DNA from: an uncultured Robinsoniella sp.
GTDB lineage: Bacteria > Bacillota > Clostridia > Lachnospirales > Lachnospiraceae
Reading direction: 5' to 3'
Assembly: GCA_900540475.1 (NCBI GenBank)
Contig: UQGG01000049.1
Location: forward strand, 1-51,338
DNA length: 51,338 bases
The position numbers and the translations under genes were made by a program. Under the pieces are notes generated by a model. That model did not search any database and had not been told where the DNA came from. It saw only the letters and a list, made by a program, of their open reading frames with translations. Shown here in pieces: positions 14,876 through 24,181 of this stretch. The stretch's first letter is position 1. Each line of letters starts with the position of its first letter.

Positions 14876-17794
14876 TTAGCCGATAAAAGGAATCAGCACT
14901 TTAAACATATCTTTTTCCTCTGCCAGCTTTTCTTCATTGCCGATTACACAGATATTATCAGCCGCAACAATTGCCTCCATGATCTTCCACAGGGCGCGGA
15001 CATCTTCCTGGGTGGCATTTAATACCTCATCACGTTCTTTTTGCAGATCTTCCTCCGTCATGTTACTGATATAAGCGCCAAGAGAACGGCTGCCTTTTGC
15101 CGAAGGATTAAGCGGCGTATCCATTTCACTGATCGTGCCAATGATATATTTTGTCATACCTCTGTCAGCAACCGTAAAATTCCTGACATAATCCACAACC
15201 CCTTCATATACTTCATTTGTTTTCCGAAGATTCGGATCCCGATAAGATACAAAGTAGGAATCACCTGTCTTTCCAAATCCGCTCATACATCCGTATGCAC
15301 CGCCCTTTACACGGATATTTACCCACAGGTATTCATAGCTGAGAACCACTTTTAAGATCTTTAATACACCGGTATATTTCAGCCCCGCCTGTACAAAGTT
15401 CCCTGCTCTGGCCACATACTGGATCTTGGATGAAGTCTGGAATCCTTCATTTTTCTGTTCCGTTTCTAATTTTCCGTGAGGGGTCACCCCTGTTTCTTCA
15501 AACAGCTTTTCTTTCAATACAGACAAACGCTCCATAAGTGGGGCAAATCCCGCATCATCCGCTGTATAGCTTCCCAGAAGGGTATCTTTTCGGAAAATCA
15601 TTTTCATCAGCTCTTTTAAAATGCGGATCAGTTCTTCTTTCTTTTCGTCAAAGTGTACTTCCAGTGACTCCACCAGTTTATAGAAACGGATTCCGCTAAC
15701 TGCATCATTAAATGCACTTGTCTGGGAGAAATAAGACATGGAACGGATTGCAGCCGTAGAATGCCCGGCTGAATTTAAACGTACCGAAACTCGGGATTTT
15801 ATTTCCGCAATAATTTCGTACAATCTCTTTTCATCCTCTATTTTAGAAGTAAAGATCATTTCTTCTATCATATCAAAGGCAAAATCCAGTTTCTCATAAA
15901 GAATCTTAGCCTTTATCTCAAACATTGTCCTGCAGCCACCCTGTTTATCAGCCACAAACATTTCGATCCCCGGGTAAATTCCACCGGAATGGATATTGAT
16001 TTCATTAAATAATTCACCATAGCTGAAATGCTGTGTGTCTACCATACCCAGCACTGCTTTTAAAATCCCCAGATAGGGAATATACTCAAGAGGCACATAT
16101 TTTGTATCGAACAGTAACTTCAGGTATCCAATGCCGTTTGTATACATATTGTGGTGCAAAACAATCGTATCCCCCAGAAAATGTTCTTCATTATAGAACT
16201 TTCCTGCTTCTCTCTTAATATCCGATGCTTCCAGAACAGGTATCGCTTCCAGTTCTTCTTTCGTAGAAGGCGTCTCCTGAAACAGGCGGAGCTTCTCTGT
16301 TTTGTCTGTCAGTTCCTGAATTTCTTCCGGTGAAAGACTTTCCTTATATTCTTTTAACTTCTTCTTTATGTCTTGTTCAATTATTGCAGTTAACCCTTTT
16401 TGGGGTTCTACGATTACAACAGACGCATGCGTGTTATCAAGAAGATATTCCTGAATCAGTTTTTCAAAATAATCGGTTTCTGTCTGATCTTTTAGAAATT
16501 TAAAAATATCAAGCTGCTTTAAATAATCAAAAGGAGCCGCATCATCATACAGCCAGCTGTCCATGGCATCAATTCCATACATCAGTCCCTTTGGATAAGT
16601 TCCATAATCAGCTTCCCGGAATTTAAATTCCATATTGTTAATGCCGGCAAGGAGTGCCTTCTTATCAATGCCATCTTTTACCGTTTGTTTCAGAACATCT
16701 TGAATAATCTCCAGAAATCTATCTTTGGAATCCGTATTGGAGTTCTTCGCCACAACGGAGAAGATTGGCTGATACACGCCGCTGTCATAGGAGCCCTGAA
16801 TATCTTTTCCTATCTTCGCATCCAGCAGTGCCTGTTTCAAAGGTGCTCCCGGAGCAGTGAGCAATGCATACTCTATTACCGAAAAGGCATTCGCCAGTTG
16901 AACATCCAGACTGGTTTTAATAGCTACATTATAAGAGAGGAAAGTGTTGTCCTTCTCTTCCTCTGTATTGGAAATGGAATATTTTTTCTTGATTTCAACG
17001 GGTCTCTCAAATGGTTTCTGCATAGGAATTGCAGAATCAACCTGTATGGCATCGTATTTTTCCAAATATTCTTCATCCAGCCATTTCAGCCTTTCTTCCA
17101 TATCTGCATTTCCATACAGATAAATGTAGCTGTTGGACGGATGGTAATACTTCCTGTGGAATTCCAGAAAATCCTGGTACGTAAGATCTGGTATAAATGC
17201 CGGATCACCGCCTGATTCATTCCCATAAGGTGTATCCGGAAACAGGGAATTCAAAATTTCCCGGTCTAGCACATCGTCCGGTGAGGAAAAAGCCCCTTTC
17301 ATCTCATTGTATACCACTCCATTATAAGTCAGTTCGTCTTCCGGAGACTCTAAATGATAGTTCCAGCCCTCCTGGCGGAAAATCTCTTCCTTATTATAAA
17401 TGTTCGTATGGAAAACCGCATCCATGTATACATGCATCAGATTACGGAAATCCTGGTCATTACAGCTTGCTACCGGATACATGGTCTTGTCCGGATAAGT
17501 CATAGCATTCAAAAACGTATTAAGGGACCCTTTCACCAATTCCACGAAAGGATCCTTTGACGGAAACTTTTCACTTCCGCACAATACGCTGTGCTCTAGT
17601 ATATGAGCTACCCCTGTGCTGTCCTTGGGCGGTGTCCGAAAAGCAATATGAAAAACCTTATTTTCATCATCATTAGCAATCACCATAATCCTGGCGCCGC
17701 TCTTTTTATGTCTTAACAGATAACCTTTTGAATTAATATCCGCAATATCATCTTCTATCAGAAGTTCATACTCCGGCAATGTGGTAAACTGCAT
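14876..17794 (-). CDS. M16C zinc metallopeptidase, presequence-protease (PreP/Cym1) type
   Basis: A 972-aa protein with two M16 clamshell halves. The inverted zinc motif HILEH is at residues 64-68, and the distal zinc ligand is E164 in YNEMKGAF. The neighbouring SVLCGSEKFPSKDPFVEL and LNAMTYPDKTMYPVAS blocks are typical of the PreP branch. The second half (from about residue 520) lacks a zinc motif but has RVKGGAYG, the usual C-domain Arg/Tyr signature. Family members degrade unstructured peptides in a closed chamber. It lacks a signal peptide, so it is probably cytoplasmic. It precedes era by 75 nt and may share a transcript. A TATAAT without a clear -35 lies at 17859-17854. Confidence 0.92.
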   Translation of the reverse strand: MQFTTLPEYELLIEDDIADINSKGYLLRHKKSGARIMVIANDDENKVFHIAFRTPPKDSTGVAHILEHSVLCGSEKFPSKDPFVELVKGSLNTFLNAMTYPDKTMYPVASCNDQDFRNLMHVYMDAVFHTNIYNKEEIFRQEGWNYHLESPEDELTYNGVVYNEMKGAFSSPDDVLDREILNSLFPDTPYGNESGGDPAFIPDLTYQDFLEFHRKYYHPSNSYIYLYGNADMEERLKWLDEEYLEKYDAIQVDSAIPMQKPFERPVEIKKKYSISNTEEEKDNTFLSYNVAIKTSLDVQLANAFSVIEYALLTAPGAPLKQALLDAKIGKDIQGSYDSGVYQPIFSVVAKNSNTDSKDRFLEIIQDVLKQTVKDGIDKKALLAGINNMEFKFREADYGTYPKGLMYGIDAMDSWLYDDAAPFDYLKQLDIFKFLKDQTETDYFEKLIQEYLLDNTHASVVIVEPQKGLTAIIEQDIKKKLKEYKESLSPEEIQELTDKTEKLRLFQETPSTKEELEAIPVLEASDIKREAGKFYNEEHFLGDTIVLHHNMYTNGIGYLKLLFDTKYVPLEYIPYLGILKAVLGMVDTQHFSYGELFNEINIHSGGIYPGIEMFVADKQGGCRTMFEIKAKILYEKLDFAFDMIEEMIFTSKIEDEKRLYEIIAEIKSRVSVRLNSAGHSTAAIRSMSYFSQTSAFNDAVSGIRFYKLVESLEVHFDEKKEELIRILKELMKMIFRKDTLLGSYTADDAGFAPLMERLSVLKEKLFEETGVTPHGKLETEQKNEGFQTSSKIQYVARAGNFVQAGLKYTGVLKILKVVLSYEYLWVNIRVKGGAYGCMSGFGKTGDSYFVSYRDPNLRKTNEVYEGVVDYVRNFTVADRGMTKYIIGTISEMDTPLNPSAKGSRSLGAYISNMTEEDLQKERDEVLNATQEDVRALWKIMEAIVAADNICVIGNEEKLAEEKDMFKVLIPFIG

Positions 17795-17892
17795 AAAATT
17801 TCCTCCATTTCCATTTCTCGCATAAAATAGCTTATGTGAATATTATTGCGCTAATTATAACATTTATTCAAGGGGGTGGGAAGTACTAATTT

Positions 17893-17935
17893 AAAAGCAG
17901 CCACAACAAGCGATTCCCCGCCATGTCATAGCTGC
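17893..17935 (-). terminator. Intrinsic terminator after pduO
   Basis: On the minus strand a 12-bp stem with G-U pairs (GCAGCTATGACA at 17935-17924, partner TGTTGTGGCTGC at 17908-17897) is followed by TTTTAA. It ends the rhaB-pduO end of the dehydratase block before the peptidase gene. Confidence 0.65.
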
Positions 17936-17984
17936 CTTTCTATCATCCTATTTTCATCTAAAGCGAAAACGCAACCCTTCTGAA

Positions 17985-18010
17985 AAATCATTTATCAGAT
18001 GCACGCTCTA
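17985..18010. repeat. Decayed end of the GAGCGTGT element at the pduO stop codon
   Basis: On the minus strand TAGAGCGTGC (18010-18001) runs out of the pduO stop codon, then ATGATTTTTCAGA follows, which matches the interior of the element between era and recO (AATCATTGC, TCTGAAAAATCAT). No full inverted partner is visible, so this is a remnant or a short variant. The TAG stop is formed by TA plus GAGCGTG. Confidence 0.45.
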
Positions 18011-19141
18011 AGAAAGTACTTCCTCTAAAACCCGCAGCCCATACTGTGCAAGTCTGTCGTCTTCGTCTCCGGTTCCGCCGCTTACTCCAAGGGCTCCAAT
18101 CATGCGGCCGCCTGATTTTAACGGAACGCCGCCGCCGAAGAATACCATCTTGTCTCCTTCAATATGATCCAGGCCCTGGAATGTTGCTCCGGGTTTGATT
18201 AATTCTCCCAGTTCCATGGTAGACATCTTAACTGCAGCTGCCGTATAGGCTTTTTTAATAGCCACATCAAAGCTTACCAGAAAAGCGCCGTCCATTACAT
18301 GCACTGCAATGGGGTTACCATCCGGGCCGCAGACAGCTATTACAGCCTGCATTCCCTGGGACTTAGAATACTCTTCTACCTTCTCAATCAGCTTTTTAGC
18401 TGCATCCAGAGATATTTTCTCCGGCTTGTTCATTCTTTTTAATACTTCCTGTATGATTGCTTCACTCGTCATATCCATCAGTTTTTCCTTACTTACCGTA
18501 ACTGTATTTTCCATAACCGGATCAGCTTTTGGCTCTTCCATTTTTATAGATGTGAAACCGGTATCTGCCGGAGCAGGCATCACAGGCTGTTCCCGCACTA
18601 TAGGGGGTTCCATCTGAAGCTGCACAGCGGCAGGCTCTGCCATGACCGCCTCTGTATAACGGGCTAATATAAATAAGTAGTCTGACAAACGGTTCAGGTA
18701 TTGCTTTGCTACTTTGTCTGAGCCGTATTTAATGGTTACACCGGACAGATAGCGTTCGCATCTCCTGGTTACCGTTCTTGCAATGTCCACCTCAGCAGAC
18801 ACGGCATTCCCTCCAGGCAGCACCCACCCCTGAGGCATGGTGAACTCACTTTCCATGCGCGCCATTTCTGTCTCTAGCTTTGTCACTTCAGATTCTTTTA
18901 ATTTATATTTCATATTGTGCGGGTCTGCGATACCTGCCATCACGGTAATAAGCGTATCCTGAACAGACGAAAGCATCTCTTTCACAAAAGAGGTGGATAC
19001 TTTCGCCTTTACAAGTCCCAGATGGCTGGTGAGTTCATCAATACTTCCCAACAGGTGAAATCGCTCATCTGACTTTGGCACATTTTTAGTTTTAATCAGG
19101 TTGGTCATACCACCATCGCCATTTTTTGTCGTAATGCCCAT
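18008..19141 (-). CDS. pduO: PduO: ATP:cob(I)alamin adenosyltransferase fused to a DUF336 (GlcG/HbpS-like) domain
   Basis: A 377-aa enzyme that makes adenosylcobalamin, the cofactor of the diol dehydratase next to it. Residues 1-175 are the PduO-type adenosyltransferase: the ATP loop TTKNGDGGMTNL, RTVTRRCERYL and NRLSDYLFILARY. The C-terminal 140 residues are a DUF336 domain ending GGRMIGALGVSGGTGDEDD. The proline-rich linker contains an amphipathic helix (KEKLMDMTSEAIIQEVLKRM) that looks like a microcompartment targeting peptide. The start at 19141 follows GCGAGG and places the ATP loop at the N-terminus; an upstream in-frame extension to 19189 is rejected. The stop is formed by a repeat element. 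Confidence 0.92.
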   Translation of the reverse strand: MGITTKNGDGGMTNLIKTKNVPKSDERFHLLGSIDELTSHLGLVKAKVSTSFVKEMLSSVQDTLITVMAGIADPHNMKYKLKESEVTKLETEMARMESEFTMPQGWVLPGGNAVSAEVDIARTVTRRCERYLSGVTIKYGSDKVAKQYLNRLSDYLFILARYTEAVMAEPAAVQLQMEPPIVREQPVMPAPADTGFTSIKMEEPKADPVMENTVTVSKEKLMDMTSEAIIQEVLKRMNKPEKISLDAAKKLIEKVEEYSKSQGMQAVIAVCGPDGNPIAVHVMDGAFLVSFDVAIKKAYTAAAVKMSTMELGELIKPGATFQGLDHIEGDKMVFFGGGVPLKSGGRMIGALGVSGGTGDEDDRLAQYGLRVLEEVLS

Positions 19142-19318
19142 ATTTTCAAACCTCGCCTCTGCAATGCCGAGTTCTTGTAAATCCGGCAATCTAAAGTTAT
19201 ATCATCCTGACACCGGCAGTCCTTAACGCCTGGATAAATTCAGACTTTATCAACCGCCGGGTAAAAAACTTCATTGTTTCGGTCTGTGGATTGTCAAACC
19301 GATGTTATAAAACTGATC

Positions 19319-20743
19319 TTATGCCGGAATATGTACCTGCTGTGCAAAGGATGCCTTAACAACCTTACGTCCTTCTTCTAAGGAATCAATAGCTCCCATA
19401 GCTTTTAACTGCATTACTACATTTCCGAGAACGGAACCTTCAATCGGACCTGCCACTACTTTCTTACCGGTTGCTTTCGCGGTCAGTTCGCATAAAAGCT
19501 GATCCTGAATACCGCCGCCTACCATATTTATACATGGAATTGTCTCGCCTGTCAATACTTCCAGTCCTCTGATGGTTGCACCATATTCATTGGTAAGGCC
19601 GTTGTAAATCGCCATCGCAATTTCTCCCAGTCCTTCCGGTGTTCCCTGTCCGTGTTCTTCACAATATGCGATAACTTCTTTCATCATGTTATAGGGAGCC
19701 GTAAATCTTGGATCATTAGGATCAATCATGAAATCCTGTCTCTTTGCTTCTCTGGAAGCCTTGATGATATCCGGGAAGGATACATCTCCCTCGAACTCAC
19801 ACCAGTTTTTACGCAGGTTCTGCATAATCCATAATCCGTTGATATTCTTCAGATAACGGATTTTACCTTCTACGCCGCCTTCGTTTGTGTAATTATATTC
19901 AAATGATTTTTCGGTTAAAATAGGCTCATCTATTTCCATACCAAAGAGTGACCAGGTTCCGCAGCTTAAGAATGCCGCATTTTTCTCTTCAAATGGAGTA
20001 CCTGCTACTGCGGATGCAGTGTCATGGCTTCCAACTGCAATTACTTTTACACCTGAAAGACCAGTCTCTTCGATTACTTCCGGACATAAATCCCCGATTA
20101 CGGTTCCCGGTTTTGTCAGCTCTCCGAATAACTCTTTTTTAAGACCAACTTTTTCGATCAGCTCATAATCCCAGTCTCTGTTTTTTGCATCCAGAAGCTG
20201 TCCGGTACTTGCCATTGTGTACTCATTGTACATCTTGCCTGTGAGGAAATATCCAAAAAGTTCCGGCATAAATAAGAGGCGTACTGCTTTATCATAAATG
20301 TCCGGGCGCATTTGTTTATCAGCATAGATCTGGAACAGCGTATTGAAATTCATGAACTGGATTCCGGTGGTTGCATAAATATCTTTTAAAGGAACAATCT
20401 TGCCCACTTCTTCGATCACACCAATCGTTCTGTCATCACGGTAGTTAACCGGATTGCCGATGAGGTTGCCATCTTTATCGATCAAACCGTAATCAACTCC
20501 CCAGGTATCAATTGCAAGGCTCTGGATCGGGATTTTCTTAGCTGCTGCTTTCTTTAATCCTGTTTTCAATTCATGATATAAACGGAAGGTATCCCAATAA
20601 AAATTCTTTCCTACACGAACCGGATCATTAGCGAAACGGTGTAATTCCTCTAATTCTATTTTTCCATCCTGATATTTGCTTAAAATCATTCTTCCGCTGG
20701 ACGCTCCAAAGTCAAACGCCAAATTATAAATTACTTCTCCCAT
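19319..20743 (-). CDS. rhaB: Rhamnulokinase
   Basis: A 474-aa FGGY-family kinase that phosphorylates L-rhamnulose to L-rhamnulose 1-phosphate. The N-terminal phosphate loop reads AFDFGASSGRMIL. IDTWGVDYGLID, YRDDRT, TGIQFMNFNTLFQI, SHDTASAVAGTPF and SCGTWSLFGMEI closely follow the RhaB pattern. The C-terminal ATP-binding part has INMVGGGIQDQLLCELTA. The start at 20743 follows GAGAGG at eight bases. It sits between the DeoR regulator and pduO. Rhamnose breakdown yields lactaldehyde, reducible to 1,2-propanediol, the dehydratase substrate, which explains the linkage. The isomerase and aldolase (rhaA, rhaD) are not in the window. Confidence 0.93.
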   Translation of the reverse strand: MGEVIYNLAFDFGASSGRMILSKYQDGKIELEELHRFANDPVRVGKNFYWDTFRLYHELKTGLKKAAAKKIPIQSLAIDTWGVDYGLIDKDGNLIGNPVNYRDDRTIGVIEEVGKIVPLKDIYATTGIQFMNFNTLFQIYADKQMRPDIYDKAVRLLFMPELFGYFLTGKMYNEYTMASTGQLLDAKNRDWDYELIEKVGLKKELFGELTKPGTVIGDLCPEVIEETGLSGVKVIAVGSHDTASAVAGTPFEEKNAAFLSCGTWSLFGMEIDEPILTEKSFEYNYTNEGGVEGKIRYLKNINGLWIMQNLRKNWCEFEGDVSFPDIIKASREAKRQDFMIDPNDPRFTAPYNMMKEVIAYCEEHGQGTPEGLGEIAMAIYNGLTNEYGATIRGLEVLTGETIPCINMVGGGIQDQLLCELTAKATGKKVVAGPIEGSVLGNVVMQLKAMGAIDSLEEGRKVVKASFAQQVHIPA

Positions 20744-20817
20744 GTCTTGCACCTCTCATTTAAATTTTAGAATTTGTATTTTTATAATCATAGAAACCAT
20801 ATTAAATAATTTCTAGT

Positions 20818-21585
20818 TTATTCATCCTCATTTGATAAAACTTTTACACCGCGCTCTGCCAAAGACTTACGCCATTCCTCCGGAACCTTGTCAGTCACAA
20901 GAATATCTCCGCTTTCCAGGTTTAATACTTTTACGAAGAAGACTTCCCCCATTTTACTGCTGTCAGCAGCTAAAATCGTTGACTTCGCACTTTTGCGCAT
21001 GGCGATTTTTACTTCTGCTTCCATTTCATGAGAGTCTGTGACTCCTTTTTCGATATCCACACCTTTACAGGAAATAATGGCTTTATCCACATAATAATGA
21101 GACAAGACCTCCTGTGTTGCTTTGCCAACCAGGGAAAGAGATGAGTCTCTTAAATTTCCACCGGTGGATATCACCTGAATGCCTTCATTTCCGGATAATT
21201 CGATGAGAACTTCCACAGAGTTGGTGATAACCGTGAGCTTTTTCATCCTCTTAAGCTCCTGTGCTATCATCAGGGAGGTGGAAGAGCTATCCAGCATAAT
21301 GCAGTCCCCTTCTTCAATCAGTCCTGCTACCTTTTTCGCAATTACCTGTTTTTCCTTGCGGTTGGTCTTTTCCCTGATTTTCAGGGGCATGTCCATTGTG
21401 ATATGCTTATTCAGCACAGCTCCGCCATAGGTTTTTTTCACAAAACCCTCTTTTTCTAATTTTTCCAGATCTCTTCTGATTGTCTCTTCTGTTACATTGT
21501 ATTTTTGACTGAGTTCCGCCACTAATACTCTTTGTTCTTTTTGTAAAATTGATAATATCTCATTCTTTCTCTCAATTGCCAGCAT
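20818..21585 (-). CDS. DeoR/GlpR-family transcriptional regulator of the dehydratase/rhamnose block
   Basis: A 255-aa DNA-binding repressor. The N-terminal winged helix is typical (NEILSILQKEQRVLVAELSQ, VTEETIRRDLEKLEKEGFVKKTYGG). The C-terminal DeoR sensor domain has LDSSSTSLMIAQEL, ITNSVEVLIELS and AADSSKMG, residues that bind a phosphorylated sugar effector. The start at 21585 follows GGAGG at eight bases. It lies between pduH and rhaB, all in one direction, so it may control both groups. Rhamnulose 1-phosphate would be a reasonable effector, but this is inference. Confidence 0.9.
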   Translation of the reverse strand: MLAIERKNEILSILQKEQRVLVAELSQKYNVTEETIRRDLEKLEKEGFVKKTYGGAVLNKHITMDMPLKIREKTNRKEKQVIAKKVAGLIEEGDCIMLDSSSTSLMIAQELKRMKKLTVITNSVEVLIELSGNEGIQVISTGGNLRDSSLSLVGKATQEVLSHYYVDKAIISCKGVDIEKGVTDSHEMEAEVKIAMRKSAKSTILAADSSKMGEVFFVKVLNLESGDILVTDKVPEEWRKSLAERGVKVLSNEDE

Positions 21586-21633
21586 ACGTGATCCCTCCAG
21601 ATATTTCAATCAAATTTTAAAGCTGCAGTCCTA

Positions 21634-21978
21634 TTATACATCATATACCTTTTTAAAAGCTACTCTTTTAATTGCTCTGGCACTATTTGCTCCCAGCGAC
21701 CTGCACTGGGCAAAGCTTGGGTGGTTAACTTCAAATACATTCTGTCCTCTATGTAAGCCTCTCATCTGCATGGCCGCACGTGAACCGATGATCCCGATAC
21801 CTGCTCCTAATATAGACTCTGATGCCGCTTCGTATGCCAGTTCATCCAAATCTGCAGATTCCAGTTCCATTACTTCGTATAAAACGCCTTCTTCTTCAAT
21901 GCCTGCACAGATTTCCCGAAGCAGATCTCTGTCCGGCTGATTTCCACAAATTAGAATGGAAGGCTTTTTTGCAATCAT
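21634..21978 (-). CDS. pduH: Diol dehydratase reactivase, small subunit
   Basis: A 114-aa protein of the PduH/DhaG (dehydratase_MU-like) family that partners PduG in swapping damaged cobalamin out of the dehydratase. It opens with KPSILICGNQPDRDLLREICAGIEEEGVLYEV and contains the pattern SILGAGIGIIGSRAAMQMRGL, resembling the medium subunit of the dehydratase as expected. Its ATG overlaps the pduG stop by four bases, so the two subunits are translationally coupled. Confidence 0.9.
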   Translation of the reverse strand: MIAKKPSILICGNQPDRDLLREICAGIEEEGVLYEVMELESADLDELAYEAASESILGAGIGIIGSRAAMQMRGLHRGQNVFEVNHPSFAQCRSLGANSARAIKRVAFKKVYDV

Positions 21979-23792
21979 CTGCTTCCTCCAAGATAGGAAA
22001 GCACCAATCCTGTGGCAACCGCATTTCTGGGACCCTCGCAGCGTCTGATGTTCCCCCGCCCGCAGACAATCTTATAATTGGAAAGTTCCTCCATCAGCAT
22101 CTGGGGAATTTCAAAGTCTTCTGCCGAACCACCTACCAATACCACATTCGGTATCTTCCTGAGATTCCGGTCAGGCGCCACCTGGGTCAAAGCCCGGACT
22201 GCATTTCGTACAAAAACCTTTTTCTTGGCTTCCCGCCTTACAGCCGCTATTTTTTCCATTGGTATATCTTCTTCTATCTTAATGAGCTCTTCCGGATGCA
22301 GCAATACCACATTCCCAAAATATCTGGGATCGATGGATTCTTCAAAAAACTGCATCGCGCCATTCTCCAGCCTCATATGGAACAGACTTTCCACTCTGGC
22401 AAGCGGATATTTTTTAATCTTTTCAGCTGTTGTTCTTGCAGACAGTCCAAGTTCGGTCTGAATCAGCATGGATACCAGTTCTCCTGCTCCTGCCTGATGG
22501 GTCGTTCTGACCGTCCCCTTTTCATCAATCATAGCCGCATCCGTAGAACCGCCGCCAAGATCGAGAATTGCCAGGGGAAGCTGTGTTCCAGGGGTCGTGC
22601 AGGCACCCAGCGTAGCCATCACGGCTTCCACTCCCGCTACCTTTGTATATATCCCCAGTTCCTTTTTTAACTCATCTGCAATCTTTTCCATGGGCAGCTG
22701 CCTCGTTTTAACCATAGCCGCAATGCCCACTGCTTTTTCCATACAAATTTCTCCTGCCAGAGAGCCGGAAATCTGTACGGGTGCCAGGGTATCCACCGCA
22801 AGTATATCTGTGATGCGAATATCCTGACCTGTCTCGTCTGTCACTTTTTCCATGCCTTTTTTAATGCCGGAAAGCATATTTCCCACATTAGTTTCCCGCT
22901 GCCCGCTGATATCCCGGATTTCTCCGGCACGGGAGAGGGTATCCATAATTGCATCTGCTCCTGCATCAATATTCACCGTTAAAGAGGTGGTTCCTTCTAT
23001 ATAAATATCACCTGCAGGCAGAATATTTTCTTTCACGTTGCCGTGTGGTGTTTTGATCACTACGGCACTTCGCTTTCCAATCAGGCTTTTTGCAATAGGC
23101 GTCACCATTCTGGTTTCTTCCGGTCCAAGTTCCAGTAGTGTTGCGATTCCATAAGGATTAGACAGCATACTGATTCCCTGTCCGGGAAGAGCCACTTCAA
23201 TCGCCGCAAGCTTTCCTGCCGGTACACGCTCAATCTGACGCACTTCATCGATAATCGGAATTTCAATGGAAATCCGGTTTTCTACAAGAACAGCCTCATC
23301 CGCCTGAAGTATCAGCCCCTTGATGTTAATGCGTCCGCTGTATTTATTAATAATTCCTGCAGCCTCCTCATAACTGAAACGGCTGACAGCTGTAAGTATA
23401 TAGGGGACATCGCTTTTTGCAGATGCAATCTGTTCCAGCGGCAGTAAATATCCCACTGCCTGTCCTGCTCCCGCAGGGGTGGAAGGATTGTGTCCGATCA
23501 TAGAGGATTCTGTTATAATGGTTTCCGTAATGGTTTCCATCGCCGTATCCCCGATGACAGGTGCAGCCTCATTGATCCGGATCAGTTCTATCTCACTTAC
23601 CTTCCGGTCAATACGGCCCATTGCCTCCAGAAGAGCTGCTTTTATCCCGTGAACATTTGCCACGGTGCCTTTGGTTCCCGTAGTCATGCGGGAAGCACTG
23701 GATAAAAAGCGCAGTTTGCCCTCTTGTGAAAAAGAACCGATACATACTTCAGTTGTGGAATTGCCAATATCAACACCTGCAACTATTTTCAC
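21975..23792 (-). CDS. pduG: Diol dehydratase reactivase, large ATPase subunit
   Basis: A 605-aa actin/Hsp70-fold ATPase that reactivates diol dehydratase by releasing inactivated cobalamin. The phosphate loops are VAGVDIGNSTTEVCIG at the N-terminus and LAILDLGGGSTDAAMID near residue 410. The middle includes the family blocks ESSMIGHNPSTPAGAG and VALPGQGISMLSNPYGIATLLELGPEE (two conserved stretches). Length matches PduG (about 610). The start codon is GTG (23792), overlapping the pduE stop by four bases. It forms an alpha2-beta2 complex with PduH. Confidence 0.94.
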   Translation of the reverse strand: MKIVAGVDIGNSTTEVCIGSFSQEGKLRFLSSASRMTTGTKGTVANVHGIKAALLEAMGRIDRKVSEIELIRINEAAPVIGDTAMETITETIITESSMIGHNPSTPAGAGQAVGYLLPLEQIASAKSDVPYILTAVSRFSYEEAAGIINKYSGRINIKGLILQADEAVLVENRISIEIPIIDEVRQIERVPAGKLAAIEVALPGQGISMLSNPYGIATLLELGPEETRMVTPIAKSLIGKRSAVVIKTPHGNVKENILPAGDIYIEGTTSLTVNIDAGADAIMDTLSRAGEIRDISGQRETNVGNMLSGIKKGMEKVTDETGQDIRITDILAVDTLAPVQISGSLAGEICMEKAVGIAAMVKTRQLPMEKIADELKKELGIYTKVAGVEAVMATLGACTTPGTQLPLAILDLGGGSTDAAMIDEKGTVRTTHQAGAGELVSMLIQTELGLSARTTAEKIKKYPLARVESLFHMRLENGAMQFFEESIDPRYFGNVVLLHPEELIKIEEDIPMEKIAAVRREAKKKVFVRNAVRALTQVAPDRNLRKIPNVVLVGGSAEDFEIPQMLMEELSNYKIVCGRGNIRRCEGPRNAVATGLVLSYLGGSR

Positions 23793-24181
23793 AGAAGAAT
23801 CCCTCGTTTCTCGTACACCTCCGCAGCTTCCATAACCAGTTTTGCACAGTGTACCGCTCCATATTTCTCCAATAGTTCCTTCGCCATCTCAACCAGTTCC
23901 CGCTTCGTGGAACGGTTCGGACGTAATTTATTATACATTTCCAGAATTACTTCATCGGGAACATCCACCAGTTCTCCGGCACGCTCAAAGTTCAGCGCCA
24001 TCGGATCATTTCCGGCTTCCTTGGACACCTGGCCCTGTTTCTTTAACATATCCTTGGAAATTTTAATGTCATCTGCCGTAATATTTCCTTTTCGAACCTG
24101 ATCCAGAGTAATATCCGACAGTTTTTTCCCCGTTTTAGAAGTAATACTTTCTGCTTCATGTTGTCCTAATGGGTATCTCAT
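23789..24181 (-). CDS. pduE: Propanediol/glycerol dehydratase, small subunit, short N-terminus
   Basis: A 130-aa gamma subunit of coenzyme-B12 diol dehydratase. The core is unmistakable: KTGKKLSDITLDQVRKGNITADDIKIS, then DPMALNFERAGELVDVP and LRPNRSTKRELVEMA. The enteric PduE is about 170 aa, with an N-terminal region of around 40 residues that helps solubility and microcompartment targeting; that region is absent here. The start ATG at 24181 follows the pduD stop directly. Only PduD of the three subunits keeps a targeting-like helix. Confidence 0.93.
   Translation of the reverse strand: MRYPLGQHEAESITSKTGKKLSDITLDQVRKGNITADDIKISKDMLKKQGQVSKEAGNDPMALNFERAGELVDVPDEVILEMYNKLRPNRSTKRELVEMAKELLEKYGAVHCAKLVMEAAEVYEKRGILL

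Noticed and set aside
19142..19318. Extended N-terminus of PduO or a separate small gene before it
   Set aside because: The upstream in-frame residues have no start signal. The stretch has only weak inverted repeats (CCGGC/GCCGG, TCGGT/ACCGA) and no convincing gene.
21822..22670. Plus-strand frame of 282 codons opposite pduG and pduH
   Set aside because: Lies wholly antisense to two firmly identified genes, with no ribosome site and low-complexity aromatic and His-rich content typical of antisense frames.
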